A stretch of DNA of 64,000 bases from Microbacterium binotii. Lineage in GTDB: Bacteria > Actinomycetota > Actinomycetes > Actinomycetales > Microbacteriaceae. A program made the translations under genes and the position numbers. The stretch is taken from the NCBI RefSeq assembly GCF_021398715.1, contig NZ_CP090347.1, forward strand, positions 620,001 through 684,000, given 5' to 3'. A model generated the notes under the pieces. That model was not told the origin of the DNA. It worked only from the letters and a program-made list of their open reading frames with translations, and searched no databases. Positions 44,156-52,258 of this stretch are shown here, piece after piece (position 1 is the stretch's first letter; every line of letters starts with the position of its first letter).

Positions 44156-45574
44156 TTGACCCCCCTAGATCCCCAGGCGGAGACCGCTCCCACGCGACGC
44201 TCCGGCCGGAACCGCGCTGCTGAGGCGGCTTCTTCGGGGACCTCGGATGCGGTCGCTCCACTCACCCGGGCACAGCTCCGCGCGCAGCAGGTGGCCGCGC
44301 GTCCCACGCCGGTCTGGCCGTCGCAGCGCGCCGAGACGCCCGTCGCCGAGCCTGAGCTGGTGCTCGAGGTCGTGCCGGAGCCGCTCGCGGCCGCCGACGT
44401 CACGCTGTCGGTATCGGAGCCCGAGGCGCCCGTCGCCGAGGCGCCACTGACCCGCCGCCGTGCGCGTTCGCTCGCCCAGGCCTCCGTCGCTTCGGCGACG
44501 CCCATCGACGTCGCTCTGGATGCCATCGACGACGAACCGGTCGCTCTGCCGGTCGTCGACACCGTCTCGGTCGCTTCGGAGACGGAGGCGAGCCCTGCCG
44601 AGTTGCCTGTCGCGGATGTCGCGACGGAACTCGACGACGAGGCCCGTGTGTTCGCCGAGGCGGTTCTCGCCGACGAAGCTGAAGCGCACGCGATCGCCGA
44701 CGAGTTCGAGGCCGCTGCCCGGCTCTTCTCGTTCACCGGTGAGACCCCCATCCAGGTCGCCGCGGCCGCGATCGCCGATGAGCCCGTCGCGGCGCACGAT
44801 GCCGCTGAGGCCGCTCCTGCGAAGCGTCGCCGCTTCAGCGGTGCGGCGTTCAAGCGCGCGACGGCCGCATCCGCCACCGTCGGTGCCATGGGAATCGTCG
44901 GGCTGCTGGCGATCGGTATGACGACGCCCGCCGAGGCCGTCTCTGGCGCAGGCAGCTCCGCCGCCGCATCCGTCTCGATCGCGACCGGCTCGAAAGCCGG
45001 CACCTCGAGCGCGCTGTCGAGCGACGAGATCCAGGCGTACGTGGCTCCGGCCGATGCGCAGGTCACCGCCCTGAACCGCAGCGACTACTCCACGGCGTCG
45101 ACCGCTGAGCTCGCCGCCGAGTCGGGCATCACGCACTACTCGAACTTCTTCACCAACAACGCGAACAGCCCGATCCAGTGGCCGTTCAAGGTGGGCGTCT
45201 CGATCAGCTACGGCTTCGGGATGCGTGACGGCACGATGCACGAGGGCCTGGACTTCACGCCTGGCGAGGGTGCCGAGATCCAGGCCGTCGCCGACGGCGT
45301 CGTGCGCACCGCGACGGAGAGCGGCGGCGGGTACGGCGTGATGATCATCATCGATCACATCATCGACGGCAAGCTCGTCTCGACCCGCTACGGCCACATG
45401 CAGTACGGCTCGCTGCAGGTGAAGACCGGCGACACCGTGAAGGTGGGTCAGTTCATCGGGCGTGTGGGCGACACCGGCCACTCGTTCGGTGCGCACCTGC
45501 ACTTCGAGGTTCTCGACAACGGCACGACGGCGATCGACCCGCTGCCGTGGCTGCGTCAGCACGCCGGCGGCTGA
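44156..45574 (+). CDS. M23-family cell-wall metallopeptidase with long cytosolic N-terminus
   Basis: 472 residues. The first ~225 are low-complexity, rich in Ala, Glu and Pro. A basic stretch (KRRRFSG) and a hydrophobic segment (GAMGIVGLLAIGM, about 240-258) form a late signal or anchor helix. The LytM/M23 domain occupies about 335-465, with zinc ligands in HEGLDF and HLHFE plus GYGVMIIIDH. Predicted to cut peptidoglycan cross-bridges outside the membrane. The start at TTG 44156 is uncertain; no strong ribosome-binding site is seen. Confidence 0.87.
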   Translation: MTPLDPQAETAPTRRSGRNRAAEAASSGTSDAVAPLTRAQLRAQQVAARPTPVWPSQRAETPVAEPELVLEVVPEPLAAADVTLSVSEPEAPVAEAPLTRRRARSLAQASVASATPIDVALDAIDDEPVALPVVDTVSVASETEASPAELPVADVATELDDEARVFAEAVLADEAEAHAIADEFEAAARLFSFTGETPIQVAAAAIADEPVAAHDAAEAAPAKRRRFSGAAFKRATAASATVGAMGIVGLLAIGMTTPAEAVSGAGSSAAASVSIATGSKAGTSSALSSDEIQAYVAPADAQVTALNRSDYSTASTAELAAESGITHYSNFFTNNANSPIQWPFKVGVSISYGFGMRDGTMHEGLDFTPGEGAEIQAVADGVVRTATESGGGYGVMIIIDHIIDGKLVSTRYGHMQYGSLQVKTGDTVKVGQFIGRVGDTGHSFGAHLHFEVLDNGTTAIDPLPWLRQHAGG

Positions 45575-45643
45575 CCGGCCGTGTTTCGTCGGGGCCCTCG
45601 GCTCTGATATTCTTTTCTGGTTGCCCGGATTGCTCCGGGCAGC

Positions 45644-45715
45644 GCCCCGATAGCTCAGTGGCAGAGCACTTCCATGGTAAGGAAGGGGTCGTCAGTTCAA
45701 TCCTGACTCGGGGCT
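45644..45715 (+). tRNA. tRNA-Thr (GGT)
   Basis: Acceptor GCCCCGA / TCGGGGC, D arm AGCTCAGTGGCAGAGC, anticodon stem CTTCC/GGAAG with GGT at 45676-45678, T arm with GTTCAATCC. CCA is not encoded. Confidence 0.93.
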
Positions 45716-45749
45716 CGCAGCATCCGGTGGTCCGCCGCCGGAACGTCGC

Positions 45750-45826
45750 GGCAGGGTAGCTCAGTTGGTGAGAGCGCACGACTCATAATCGTGAGGTCGC
45801 GGGTTCAAGCCCCGCTCCTGCTACCA
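45750..45826 (+). tRNA. tRNA-Met (CAT), insertion site of the mobile element
   Basis: Acceptor GGCAGGG / TCCTGCT (first pair G-U). Anticodon CAT at 45784-45786 between CACGA and TCGTG. CCA is encoded (45824-45826). Elongator type by overall pattern. Its 3' half is also the antisense 3' end of the recombinase gene, marking this tRNA as the left attachment site of the element. Confidence 0.93.
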
Positions 45827-47588
45827 AAGTACTCATACTCGAACAAATGACCTTGAGATAATGGTCTAGGCGTTCGGAATCAGAAGCGCCGGAGTTTTCT
45901 CCGGCGCTTCTTGTATTGGCGGACGTGCTGCGCGTGTTGAGCATAGCGTCGCGGAGATCAGCAACCAGGGGCTGGAACTCGCGGGCAACAGTGGACTGGT
46001 GGCCATCGTCGTCCACCCAGATGCGTGAGAAGAACGCGGCGAGGAGCTTGCGCTTGACGGCGCCGGTTGCTGCAGTGAAGAGGGCATCGGGTCGGGCCAT
46101 CAGGTCGAGGTAGCTGAGCACCATCTCGGTGCGCTGCTGGAGCGACTCGGTGGTGGTGTCCAGGCTGGTGCGGATCTCGTGCTTCTTGACCTGCAAATTT
46201 CGGAGCCGCGTGCGGAGCTTGTCGGTGGCGAGTGCTCCGTCGGCAGCGAGATCGACGAGGCGTTCTTCTTGGACGTCGAGCTTCTTGAGTTCCTTCTGCA
46301 AGCGTGCACGCTGTTCGGCGTGACGGGAGAGGACGTGGCTCAGTGCGGCTTGCACTTCCCCTTTCGCTTCGTCGATGGCGTCGGGGGAGAGGCGGAGGCT
46401 GGCGAACTCCCGGGTGAGTGCGCGCTCGAGTTCGTTCGTCGGGAGATACGGCAGGTCGCAGAGACCGTCTTGGCGACCTCGGCAGAGGAAGTACTCGTAG
46501 ACCTGGTTGGCGTGGTTCTTGGCCTCGGCGAAGATGAGGCGGTGTTCGCGTCCGACGTCGTGGCAGCGGCCGCAGTGCAGCATGCCTCGGGCGAAGTGGT
46601 TGTGGACGCGGTCACGCTGTCCCCTCTTCACACGGGCGTCGATGACCTGTTGGACACGGTCGAAGAGGTCTGGGGTGATGAGTGCCTCGTGTCTCCCCGG
46701 GTACACGTGTCCTTTGAAGGTGACCATCCCGAGGTAGTACGGGTCGCGGAGGATCTGGCCGAGTTGGCTGCGTGAGAGCGGACGCTCAGGCCACTTGCTG
46801 GACTTGCGTGTCGTGAGTCCCTGTTCGGCGAGCATGGCGGCCAGCTTTGAGGTGCTGTACTCGCCGGTCGCGTACTGCTCGAAGGCCCAGCGGATGAGTG
46901 GCGCGCGCTGTTCGTCGATGCTGATCGTGTTGACGAGCCGCCCGTCGAAGTCCTTGCGGTCATTGATGTAGCCGAGCTTGGCGCGACCGACGGTGCCGCC
47001 ATTCTTAGCCTTGTTGAGCAGCTTCTGCTTGATGTCTTCACCGCTCTGGCGGACCTGAACTTCGTTCATGATGTCCGTGACGGCTTCCATGGCCTCTGCC
47101 ATGTAGCCGTCGCCGAAGTCTTCCTTCGCGGAAATGAGCTTGACGCCCATGCCGGCGAGGATGCGCTTCGTGATCGCCGCGTCACCGGCGTTCCTAAAGG
47201 CGCGCGAGCGCATGTAAATCACGACGAAGGAGACCTCAGGGTGCTCTTCGACGTACTGGAGGAGCTCGCGGAAGACCGGCCGCTTGGCGATGGTTTGCGC
47301 AGAGTTCCCAGGCTCGACGAACTCCTTGACGACTGGTGCCTTCACCCGCTTGGCGCGAACGAGACAGGCCTCACGCTGGGTGGCGATGGAGTTCCCGTCG
47401 GCGTCGATGTCGATCGCGGTAAACATCTGGCGCTGCGTCGATACGCGGAGGTACAGGACCGCTTGACCTTGGATGCCGAGATCGAACTCTGGCGGAGCAG
47501 ATCCGTCGAGGCCGAGGAGGTGCTCCCACCCAGCGAACGAGGTGCGGCGACGTCCAGGGGCAGCGTGCGGTTCGAGGTCGCTGCTCAT
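45783..47588 (-). CDS. large serine recombinase (integrase)
   Basis: 601 residues. Resolvase domain with nucleophile serine in AVLYLRVSTQRQ (Ser50), and the arginines in YMRSRAFRN. A recombinase domain and zinc ribbon (CGRCHDVGREH...CRGRQDGLC) follow, then a long coiled coil (about 430-500) typical of phage/ICE integrases. The final LVAGAGLEPATSRL is encoded by the antisense strand of tRNA-Met, and the stop codon lies in its anticodon arm. So the native C-terminus was created by, or is conserved through, insertion at this tRNA. Starts at ATG 47588, overlapping the small gene upstream. Confidence 0.93.
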   Translation of the reverse strand: MSSDLEPHAAPGRRRTSFAGWEHLLGLDGSAPPEFDLGIQGQAVLYLRVSTQRQMFTAIDIDADGNSIATQREACLVRAKRVKAPVVKEFVEPGNSAQTIAKRPVFRELLQYVEEHPEVSFVVIYMRSRAFRNAGDAAITKRILAGMGVKLISAKEDFGDGYMAEAMEAVTDIMNEVQVRQSGEDIKQKLLNKAKNGGTVGRAKLGYINDRKDFDGRLVNTISIDEQRAPLIRWAFEQYATGEYSTSKLAAMLAEQGLTTRKSSKWPERPLSRSQLGQILRDPYYLGMVTFKGHVYPGRHEALITPDLFDRVQQVIDARVKRGQRDRVHNHFARGMLHCGRCHDVGREHRLIFAEAKNHANQVYEYFLCRGRQDGLCDLPYLPTNELERALTREFASLRLSPDAIDEAKGEVQAALSHVLSRHAEQRARLQKELKKLDVQEERLVDLAADGALATDKLRTRLRNLQVKKHEIRTSLDTTTESLQQRTEMVLSYLDLMARPDALFTAATGAVKRKLLAAFFSRIWVDDDGHQSTVAREFQPLVADLRDAMLNTRSTSANTRSAGENSGASDSERLDHYLKVICSSMSTLVAGAGLEPATSRL

Positions 47589-47866
47589 GGACGTGATGTG
47601 CTTTCTCTGGCGGCGGTGCCGCTGTCTCGCTGCGCGGCAAGGCGCTTTGCCTTGGCGCGAGCCTTGCCTTCGCGGATCAAGCGTCCGTGTTCTTCCGATT
47701 CAGCCACCAGGAGCACCAGTGTCACCGCTTCCACGACCTGGGCGAAGTAGCTGTTGAAAGGGCTGGGCCGATTCACTCCGATGAGTGAGGGGGACTTGGT
47801 TGCCGCCCCGATGCCTCCGTGGAGGGTGCGCTCCCGGCTGTCGGGATTCTGTTCTTGTTGTGTCAT
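47585..47866 (-). CDS. small protein coupled to the recombinase gene, unknown
   Basis: 93 residues starting MTQQEQNPDSRERTLHGG. A hydrophobic-helical centre (FAQVVEAVTLVLLVAESEEHGRL) and a basic C-terminus (GKARAKAKRLAAQ) follow. ATG 47866 has AAAGGAGA upstream. The stop overlaps the recombinase ATG, so expression is coupled. It could assist recombination direction, but no known RDF motif is recognised. The 160 bp upstream (47867-48027) hold only its promoter region. Confidence 0.7.
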   Translation of the reverse strand: MTQQEQNPDSRERTLHGGIGAATKSPSLIGVNRPSPFNSYFAQVVEAVTLVLLVAESEEHGRLIREGKARAKAKRLAAQRDSGTAARESTSRP

Positions 47867-48027
47867 GTTGTTCTCCTTTCCTGCCCGCATTCAGGCGGAC
47901 TTAGCTCATTGATTTACGCTCACTTCACCTCTTATGTCGAGATGTATGGTGACGTTGTTTTTGCATCACTGACCTGGGGAAAACTCTCGTCGTCCGCTGG
48001 TGGTCTGAGCGATGCGGGGGTGTGGGG

Positions 48028-48474
48028 TTACTTGTAGAACGCGTGCCACCAGCCGTCGAGGCGCACGACGTCGTAGATGTCGAGGATCTGCTTGTCGATC
48101 GCCGCGTAGTTCCAGATGAGGTGGTCTTCGGGGATGCCTTGGGTGCTCATGACCTCCTTTACGGCGTCCAGCCAGCCGAGCCCCTCGAGGACATCGCGGC
48201 GGAAGTGGCTGAACTGCTCCCAGGCGTCGACGTACGCGCGGTAGAAGGCTTCCTCAAGGTTCTCGCTCGCGACGTTGGTGTCGTGAAGGAGGAGGTATGC
48301 GGCGAACCCTGCTCCCGCTTCTTTGGTGAGCCGCAGCACCCGCAGGGCCTGGTCCGGGTCGTCGATGGTGGTGAGCGTTCCGTCGATAACGGCGGCTGCC
48401 TCGGGCCCGAACCGGCCGTCTTTCCAGGAGTGGTCTTCCGGACGTCGGTCTGGCGGCGGTACTTCGGGGCTCAT
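48028..48474 (-). CDS. possible antirestriction (ArdA-like) protein
   Basis: 148 residues, acidic. The second half, EEAFYRAYVDAWEQFSHF ... NYAAIDKQILDIYDVVRLDGWWHAFYK in outline, resembles the C-terminal layout of ArdA (an acidic helix, a tyrosine-rich segment and an aromatic end). ArdA mimics DNA to block type I restriction and is common on conjugative elements. This match is by pattern only. The ATG at 48474 overlaps the stop of the replication-relaxation gene and has AAAGGAG upstream. Confidence 0.5.
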   Translation of the reverse strand: MSPEVPPPDRRPEDHSWKDGRFGPEAAAVIDGTLTTIDDPDQALRVLRLTKEAGAGFAAYLLLHDTNVASENLEEAFYRAYVDAWEQFSHFRRDVLEGLGWLDAVKEVMSTQGIPEDHLIWNYAAIDKQILDIYDVVRLDGWWHAFYK

Positions 48475-49346
48475 CGGTTACTCCTTTCCTGGGCCTGGGC
48501 CTGGGCCTGGGCCTGGGTCGTTGTCGCGGCGTAGGAGTCAGGGTCATCGAGCACCGCCGTGAGCCGGTCGGTCGTGGCGCAGACGAACAGTCGGTCGTCC
48601 AGCCCTGCGGCGGCCTGGATGGCGGCGCGGAGGCGGGCTACGCGCGCCGCTGTGGGCAGCAGCCAGAGCACCCGGGGGAAGACCCCATGTTCGGCCTGGG
48701 CCTGGCCGGTGGCCTTGTAGGCGGCGTAGGTGCGGCACTTGGCGAGCAGGACCGGCAGGCTCTCGGTGCCGAGGTCGACCTCGACGTACCAGTGATCGTC
48801 GTAGTCAGGGGTGGTGAGGTGGGCGTAGAGGTCGGGCTTGAGGATCGTGGCCGTGCCGCTTCGGGTGAGGAACGGACGCCAGGAGTCGGGCTCGGCATCG
48901 ATGCGTTCGATACCGAACGCGCCAATGCGGGCGTGGCGGATCAGGGCGACGTGCGTCTCCGTGACGGCAAGCGCGTGAGTCAGGAAGGGTGTGGCCACGG
49001 CGGCGAAACGGCGGCGGCGTGCGCCTTCCGGTCGGGTGAGGCGTTCGCCTGGCGCATCCAGATACCAAATGCTGGCCGCAGACCCACGGACACTGCCGCC
49101 GACGCGGCGCTCGAGGCGGGCGACGAGCCGATGGTGCAGTAGCCGGTGGAGGACGCGAATGCAGGCGCGAGTGCCGGCGGTTGGGGTGGCGTGCTCGGCG
49201 AAGAAGACGTCTCGGAGCTGGGTGGTGGTGGCGTAGCGGTGTCGGTTGAGGAACGTCAGGAGGTCCTCGTCGCGGGGTAAGAGCTCGGATCGCAGCAGGA
49301 GCAGCCTGGACGGTCCGGCTCCGGTGCGGGGCAGGCGCATGGTCAT
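48471..49346 (-). CDS. replication-relaxation family protein
   Basis: 291 residues. N-terminal winged-helix (DEDLLTFLNRHRYATTTQLRDVFF, then RVLHRLLHHRLVARLERR). The second half contains KPDLYAHL and DDHWYVEVDLGTESLPVLLAKCRTYAAY, the pattern of the actinobacterial Replic_Relax (PF13814-like) family found on plasmids and conjugative elements. It probably acts at the origin or relaxosome. The C-terminus has a short Gln-Ala run encoded by a CCTGGG repeat. Coupled at both ends by 4-nt overlaps. Confidence 0.82.
   Translation of the reverse strand: MTMRLPRTGAGPSRLLLLRSELLPRDEDLLTFLNRHRYATTTQLRDVFFAEHATPTAGTRACIRVLHRLLHHRLVARLERRVGGSVRGSAASIWYLDAPGERLTRPEGARRRRFAAVATPFLTHALAVTETHVALIRHARIGAFGIERIDAEPDSWRPFLTRSGTATILKPDLYAHLTTPDYDDHWYVEVDLGTESLPVLLAKCRTYAAYKATGQAQAEHGVFPRVLWLLPTAARVARLRAAIQAAAGLDDRLFVCATTDRLTAVLDDPDSYAATTTQAQAQAQAQERSNR
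48488..48517. repeat. hexanucleotide repeat, five copies of CCTGGG
   Basis: Perfect tandem repeat inside the C-terminal coding end of the gene above, read on the other strand as Gln-Ala pairs. Copy-number change would keep the reading frame. Confidence 0.9.
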
Positions 49347-49567
49347 GAGCGCCCCCTCACGTCACGGGCGGCCCTCGACGGGGATTCGCCCGGTTGGCGG
49401 GCGTCTAAGGACTCCGCCAGGGGCGGAGTAGTCCGCTCCCAACTGGAGCTGTGAGCAGCAGAATGACGCGGGAAACGCTGCGTGGAAGTGTCAGCGATCG
49501 GACGGTCGAACGGACGAGCGACCGGACACCCTTCCCCTCCTCTAATCACGTTGAGTTGGGCAGTCAT
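49343..49567 (-). CDS. small protein between coupling ATPase and relaxation genes, unknown
   Basis: 74 residues, Arg/Pro/Ser-rich and probably disordered. Its start overlaps the coupling-ATPase stop and its own stop overlaps the next ATG, so it is held in a chain of 4-nt overlaps. That placement, more than its sequence, argues that it is translated. It may mainly couple translation between its neighbours. Confidence 0.55.
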   Translation of the reverse strand: MTAQLNVIRGGEGCPVARPFDRPIADTSTQRFPRHSAAHSSSWERTTPPLAESLDARQPGESPSRAARDVRGRS

Positions 49568-51735
49568 GGGCGTGCCTTTCGGCGTCGACCGATGGGCTCG
49601 TCGGAGTCGGTACTTCCCACGTCAAACTGCTGAACTTTGGGCATCACTCTGCCGGCATCACTCTCCGGGGCTACCGCTCCGGGAGTCGCTGCTTCCGTCG
49701 GAATGGCCCCGTAGCGGGCGCGGCTTTCGGCCAGGACAGCATCGGGGTTGGAGATCGCAACCGGCGGCGGGAGCGTGACCGCTGAGAACCAGCCAGACTG
49801 CACCCCACCGCTCATGAGGTCGACGTAGACGTGGAAGGGCGGCAGCTTCATGACGTCCTCCGGGGTGAGGGCGGAGTGCTTCGTGACGGCGGCGGCATCA
49901 GCGGGGTCGGCTTGGAATTGGATCTTGTTCCGGGCATTGGCGGCGATGCCGGCGAGCAGGTTCGTGGGCATCTGGGCGCGGTGCTGATGAGCCAGGTGCC
50001 AGGCGACGTTCATCGAGCGGGATTGCTCGAGGGCTTCGCCCAGGTCGGATTCGTACTTCACGAACATCTGCGCCTCGTCGAGGTAGATCGAGACGGGGCG
50101 GCGCTGCTCCTTCGGCACATCGGCGCGGGCGAGCGTTTGTTGCCACAGCTGGCTGACTAGAAGCGAACCGACCAGTTCTGCCGCAACAGGCCCCAAGAGT
50201 CCCCGGTTGAGCGGCACCACGAGGATGCGGGGCTTGTCGAAAAGGTCGCGCAGATCGAAGCGAGGCGCGGACTGATCCAGTACCGCGCGGATGGAGGGCC
50301 GAAGCAGGAACTGGCGCAGCCGGGTCAGGACGGGGCCGATCATGGCAGAGCGCGCTCCGGCGCTCATTGCGTCGTACTGCGCCCAGAACTCGGCCAACGA
50401 CGGGTCGGCGATTCCCTTGGTGAACCTGCGCCGGTACGGGTCATCGGTGAGCAGGCGCGGGAGGTTCGCCAATGTCGAGCCTTCCCGCCCAGCGAGCGTC
50501 AGCAGCGAGGCGTGGACAGCATCGCTGGTACGCGGGCCGAACGCCGACGGGAAGAGACCGCGGAACACGGAAAGGAGGCGGTCAGCGACGAGCGGCGCTT
50601 GGTCGCCGGCTCCTGCGAAGGGGTTCAGCCCGACCGGTTCGGAGTTGATCGGGTCGAGGACGACGACGTCGCCCGAGCGAGCCTCAGGGATGACGGTGAG
50701 GACGTCCATGGCGAGGTCGCGTTTGGCGTCGATGACCACGACGCTTCGGCCCGCCGCGATGTCAGCGGCGATGAGGTTGAGGAGCACGGTGCTCTTGCCG
50801 ACGCCGTTGGGCCCCATGACGTGGCTGTGCCTGACGGCATCCTTCATCGAGATCCCCACAGGACGGCTCGGACCGGGTGCGTTGGTGGTCGCAAACACCC
50901 GCTCGCTGCTCGGTGTGAAGCCCGCGGGTGGGGCGATGAGGCGTGGGTAGATCGGCGGCATGCCGGGGAGCGCGGTGTCGCCGGTGGGCCAGCCGACGAG
51001 GCAGAGAGTTTCGGCCGCGGTGAGGCGCAGCGGCTTCTTCGCGGGGATGACGGCCTTGTCGACCGACTCGGGGTGATCGGAGACGAGATCGATGCGGGTC
51101 GACCCGGTCTGGAGCTGTCGCAGCGCGGCGAGGACGCCGTGGACAAGGAGGCGACGTCGGACGGGGCTGGCGGCGGTGACGCCGATGCGGATGGTGGCGC
51201 GGAATCGATACTGAGCCAGTTTGTCGCGCAGATCCGCCCGAACCTCCAACGGCGCCGGACGACTGCCCTGCAGGATGAGGTCGAACAGGCTCACGTTCGG
51301 ATCCGGCGTTGAGGCCGGCAGCGGCTGCGGCGGAACGCTGGCGCCGAGGACGACCTGCAGCACCAGCACGTCCTCCTTCCCGACCGCTCCCGACAGAGCG
51401 GCGTAGAGGGCGCGGAGTGCGGCTCCGGTGGTGTCGAGGCTGAGACCGAGGTTCCGCTGACGAATCCGTACGCGCCCGGCCCGTTCGACCGGCAGACGAT
51501 CGGATTCCAGATCCGTCACGGCGACACCGGGCAGGAGGCGCCGCAGGCTGCTACTAACGCCCGAGAGCGTAGTGCGGTGCCCGCCCATCAGGTGACGGAT
51601 GGTGCTGCCTTCGGCGCGGGCTTCGAACACGAGCGGACCACGGGCTTCGTCAGCGGCGAGCGTCCCCAGGAAGCCGAGCGCGATGGCAGCGTCGAAGGGG
51701 CGCGGCCAGTGCAGCTGACGCCAGGATTCAGTCAT
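49564..51735 (-). CDS. type IV coupling ATPase (VirD4/TraD-like)
   Basis: 723 residues. Walker A GPNGVGKST near residues 308-316, Walker B SIYLDEAQMF near 549-556. An N-terminal ~300-residue region looks unlike VirD4 membrane domains. A C-terminal TraD-recognition part (HLAHQHRAQMPTNLLAGIAANARNKIQFQ) is present. It would pump DNA or load the relaxosome during transfer. The ATG at 51735 overlaps the end of the gene before it by 8 nt. No relaxase is visible in the window. Confidence 0.85.
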   Translation of the reverse strand: MTESWRQLHWPRPFDAAIALGFLGTLAADEARGPLVFEARAEGSTIRHLMGGHRTTLSGVSSSLRRLLPGVAVTDLESDRLPVERAGRVRIRQRNLGLSLDTTGAALRALYAALSGAVGKEDVLVLQVVLGASVPPQPLPASTPDPNVSLFDLILQGSRPAPLEVRADLRDKLAQYRFRATIRIGVTAASPVRRRLLVHGVLAALRQLQTGSTRIDLVSDHPESVDKAVIPAKKPLRLTAAETLCLVGWPTGDTALPGMPPIYPRLIAPPAGFTPSSERVFATTNAPGPSRPVGISMKDAVRHSHVMGPNGVGKSTVLLNLIAADIAAGRSVVVIDAKRDLAMDVLTVIPEARSGDVVVLDPINSEPVGLNPFAGAGDQAPLVADRLLSVFRGLFPSAFGPRTSDAVHASLLTLAGREGSTLANLPRLLTDDPYRRRFTKGIADPSLAEFWAQYDAMSAGARSAMIGPVLTRLRQFLLRPSIRAVLDQSAPRFDLRDLFDKPRILVVPLNRGLLGPVAAELVGSLLVSQLWQQTLARADVPKEQRRPVSIYLDEAQMFVKYESDLGEALEQSRSMNVAWHLAHQHRAQMPTNLLAGIAANARNKIQFQADPADAAAVTKHSALTPEDVMKLPPFHVYVDLMSGGVQSGWFSAVTLPPPVAISNPDAVLAESRARYGAIPTEAATPGAVAPESDAGRVMPKVQQFDVGSTDSDEPIGRRRKARP

Positions 51736-51985
51736 GGGCGTCCCCACCGATCGCGTCGTTGGCGACTGAGGCGTTGGGACCGTCGATCTTCGTCGTCGTC
51801 GTCGCGGTGGTGGTCGTGTCGGCGACCTTGTCGCGGCGCTCGGCTTCCTCCATGGCGGCGTGCTCGAGGAGCGCGCGGGCGAGCGCGTCGTAGTCCGGAT
51901 GCTCGCGACGTTCTCCGCGGACACGGATGCGGTACTGGCGAGGCGGACGTCCGCGCCCCCGCTTCGGTGACGATGACCGGCTCAT
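51728..51985 (-). CDS. small basic protein upstream of the coupling ATPase, unknown
   Basis: 85 residues. A basic N-terminus (KRGRGRPPRQYRIRVRGERREHPDYD) looks DNA-binding, AT-hook-like. A helix LARALLEHAAMEEAERRDKV follows, then a Thr-rich tail. Overlaps the ATPase gene by 8 nt. A role as auxiliary relaxosome factor is a guess. Confidence 0.6.
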   Translation of the reverse strand: MSRSSSPKRGRGRPPRQYRIRVRGERREHPDYDALARALLEHAAMEEAERRDKVADTTTTATTTTKIDGPNASVANDAIGGDAHD

Positions 51986-52013
51986 CGGCGGGCTCCGTTC
52001 ACGTGCGGCGGGG

Positions 52014-52208
52014 TCACCAGCGGTCGCGGCGCGCCCGCAGCCACCACATCAACCCGCCGACGAGCAGGACGAGAGCGAGAACGACGATTAGCCACGCCCA
52101 CACCTGCTGAACGAGCCACACGGCTCCGGAGAGAAGCAGCGCGACGAGGAATACGCTCCAGGCGAAGGCCTTCGCGGCCTCCAGCGGGCCGCGGTCGGGA
52201 GAAGACAT
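52014..52208 (-). CDS. small two-helix membrane protein, unknown
   Basis: 64 residues: a short polar start, two hydrophobic helices (about 14-34 and 36-56) and RARRDRW end. ATG 52208 with GGAGTG 6 nt before it; an ATG at 52220 is a weaker option. It could be a membrane partner of the transfer ATPase. Confidence 0.65.
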   Translation of the reverse strand: MSSPDRGPLEAAKAFAWSVFLVALLLSGAVWLVQQVWAWLIVVLALVLLVGGLMWWLRARRDRW

Positions 52209-52258
52209 GAAGCACTCCATTCAGATGACGAGAAGGGTGAGTGAGGCGGCGGAGTTCA

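Noticed and set aside
45783..45826. A real C-terminal domain in the recombinase (GLEPATSRL)
   Set aside because: The residues are antisense tRNA-Met, a common source of this apparent motif, not a protein domain.
48488..48517. Phase-variation switch
   Set aside because: The unit is 6 nt, so copy change cannot shift the frame.
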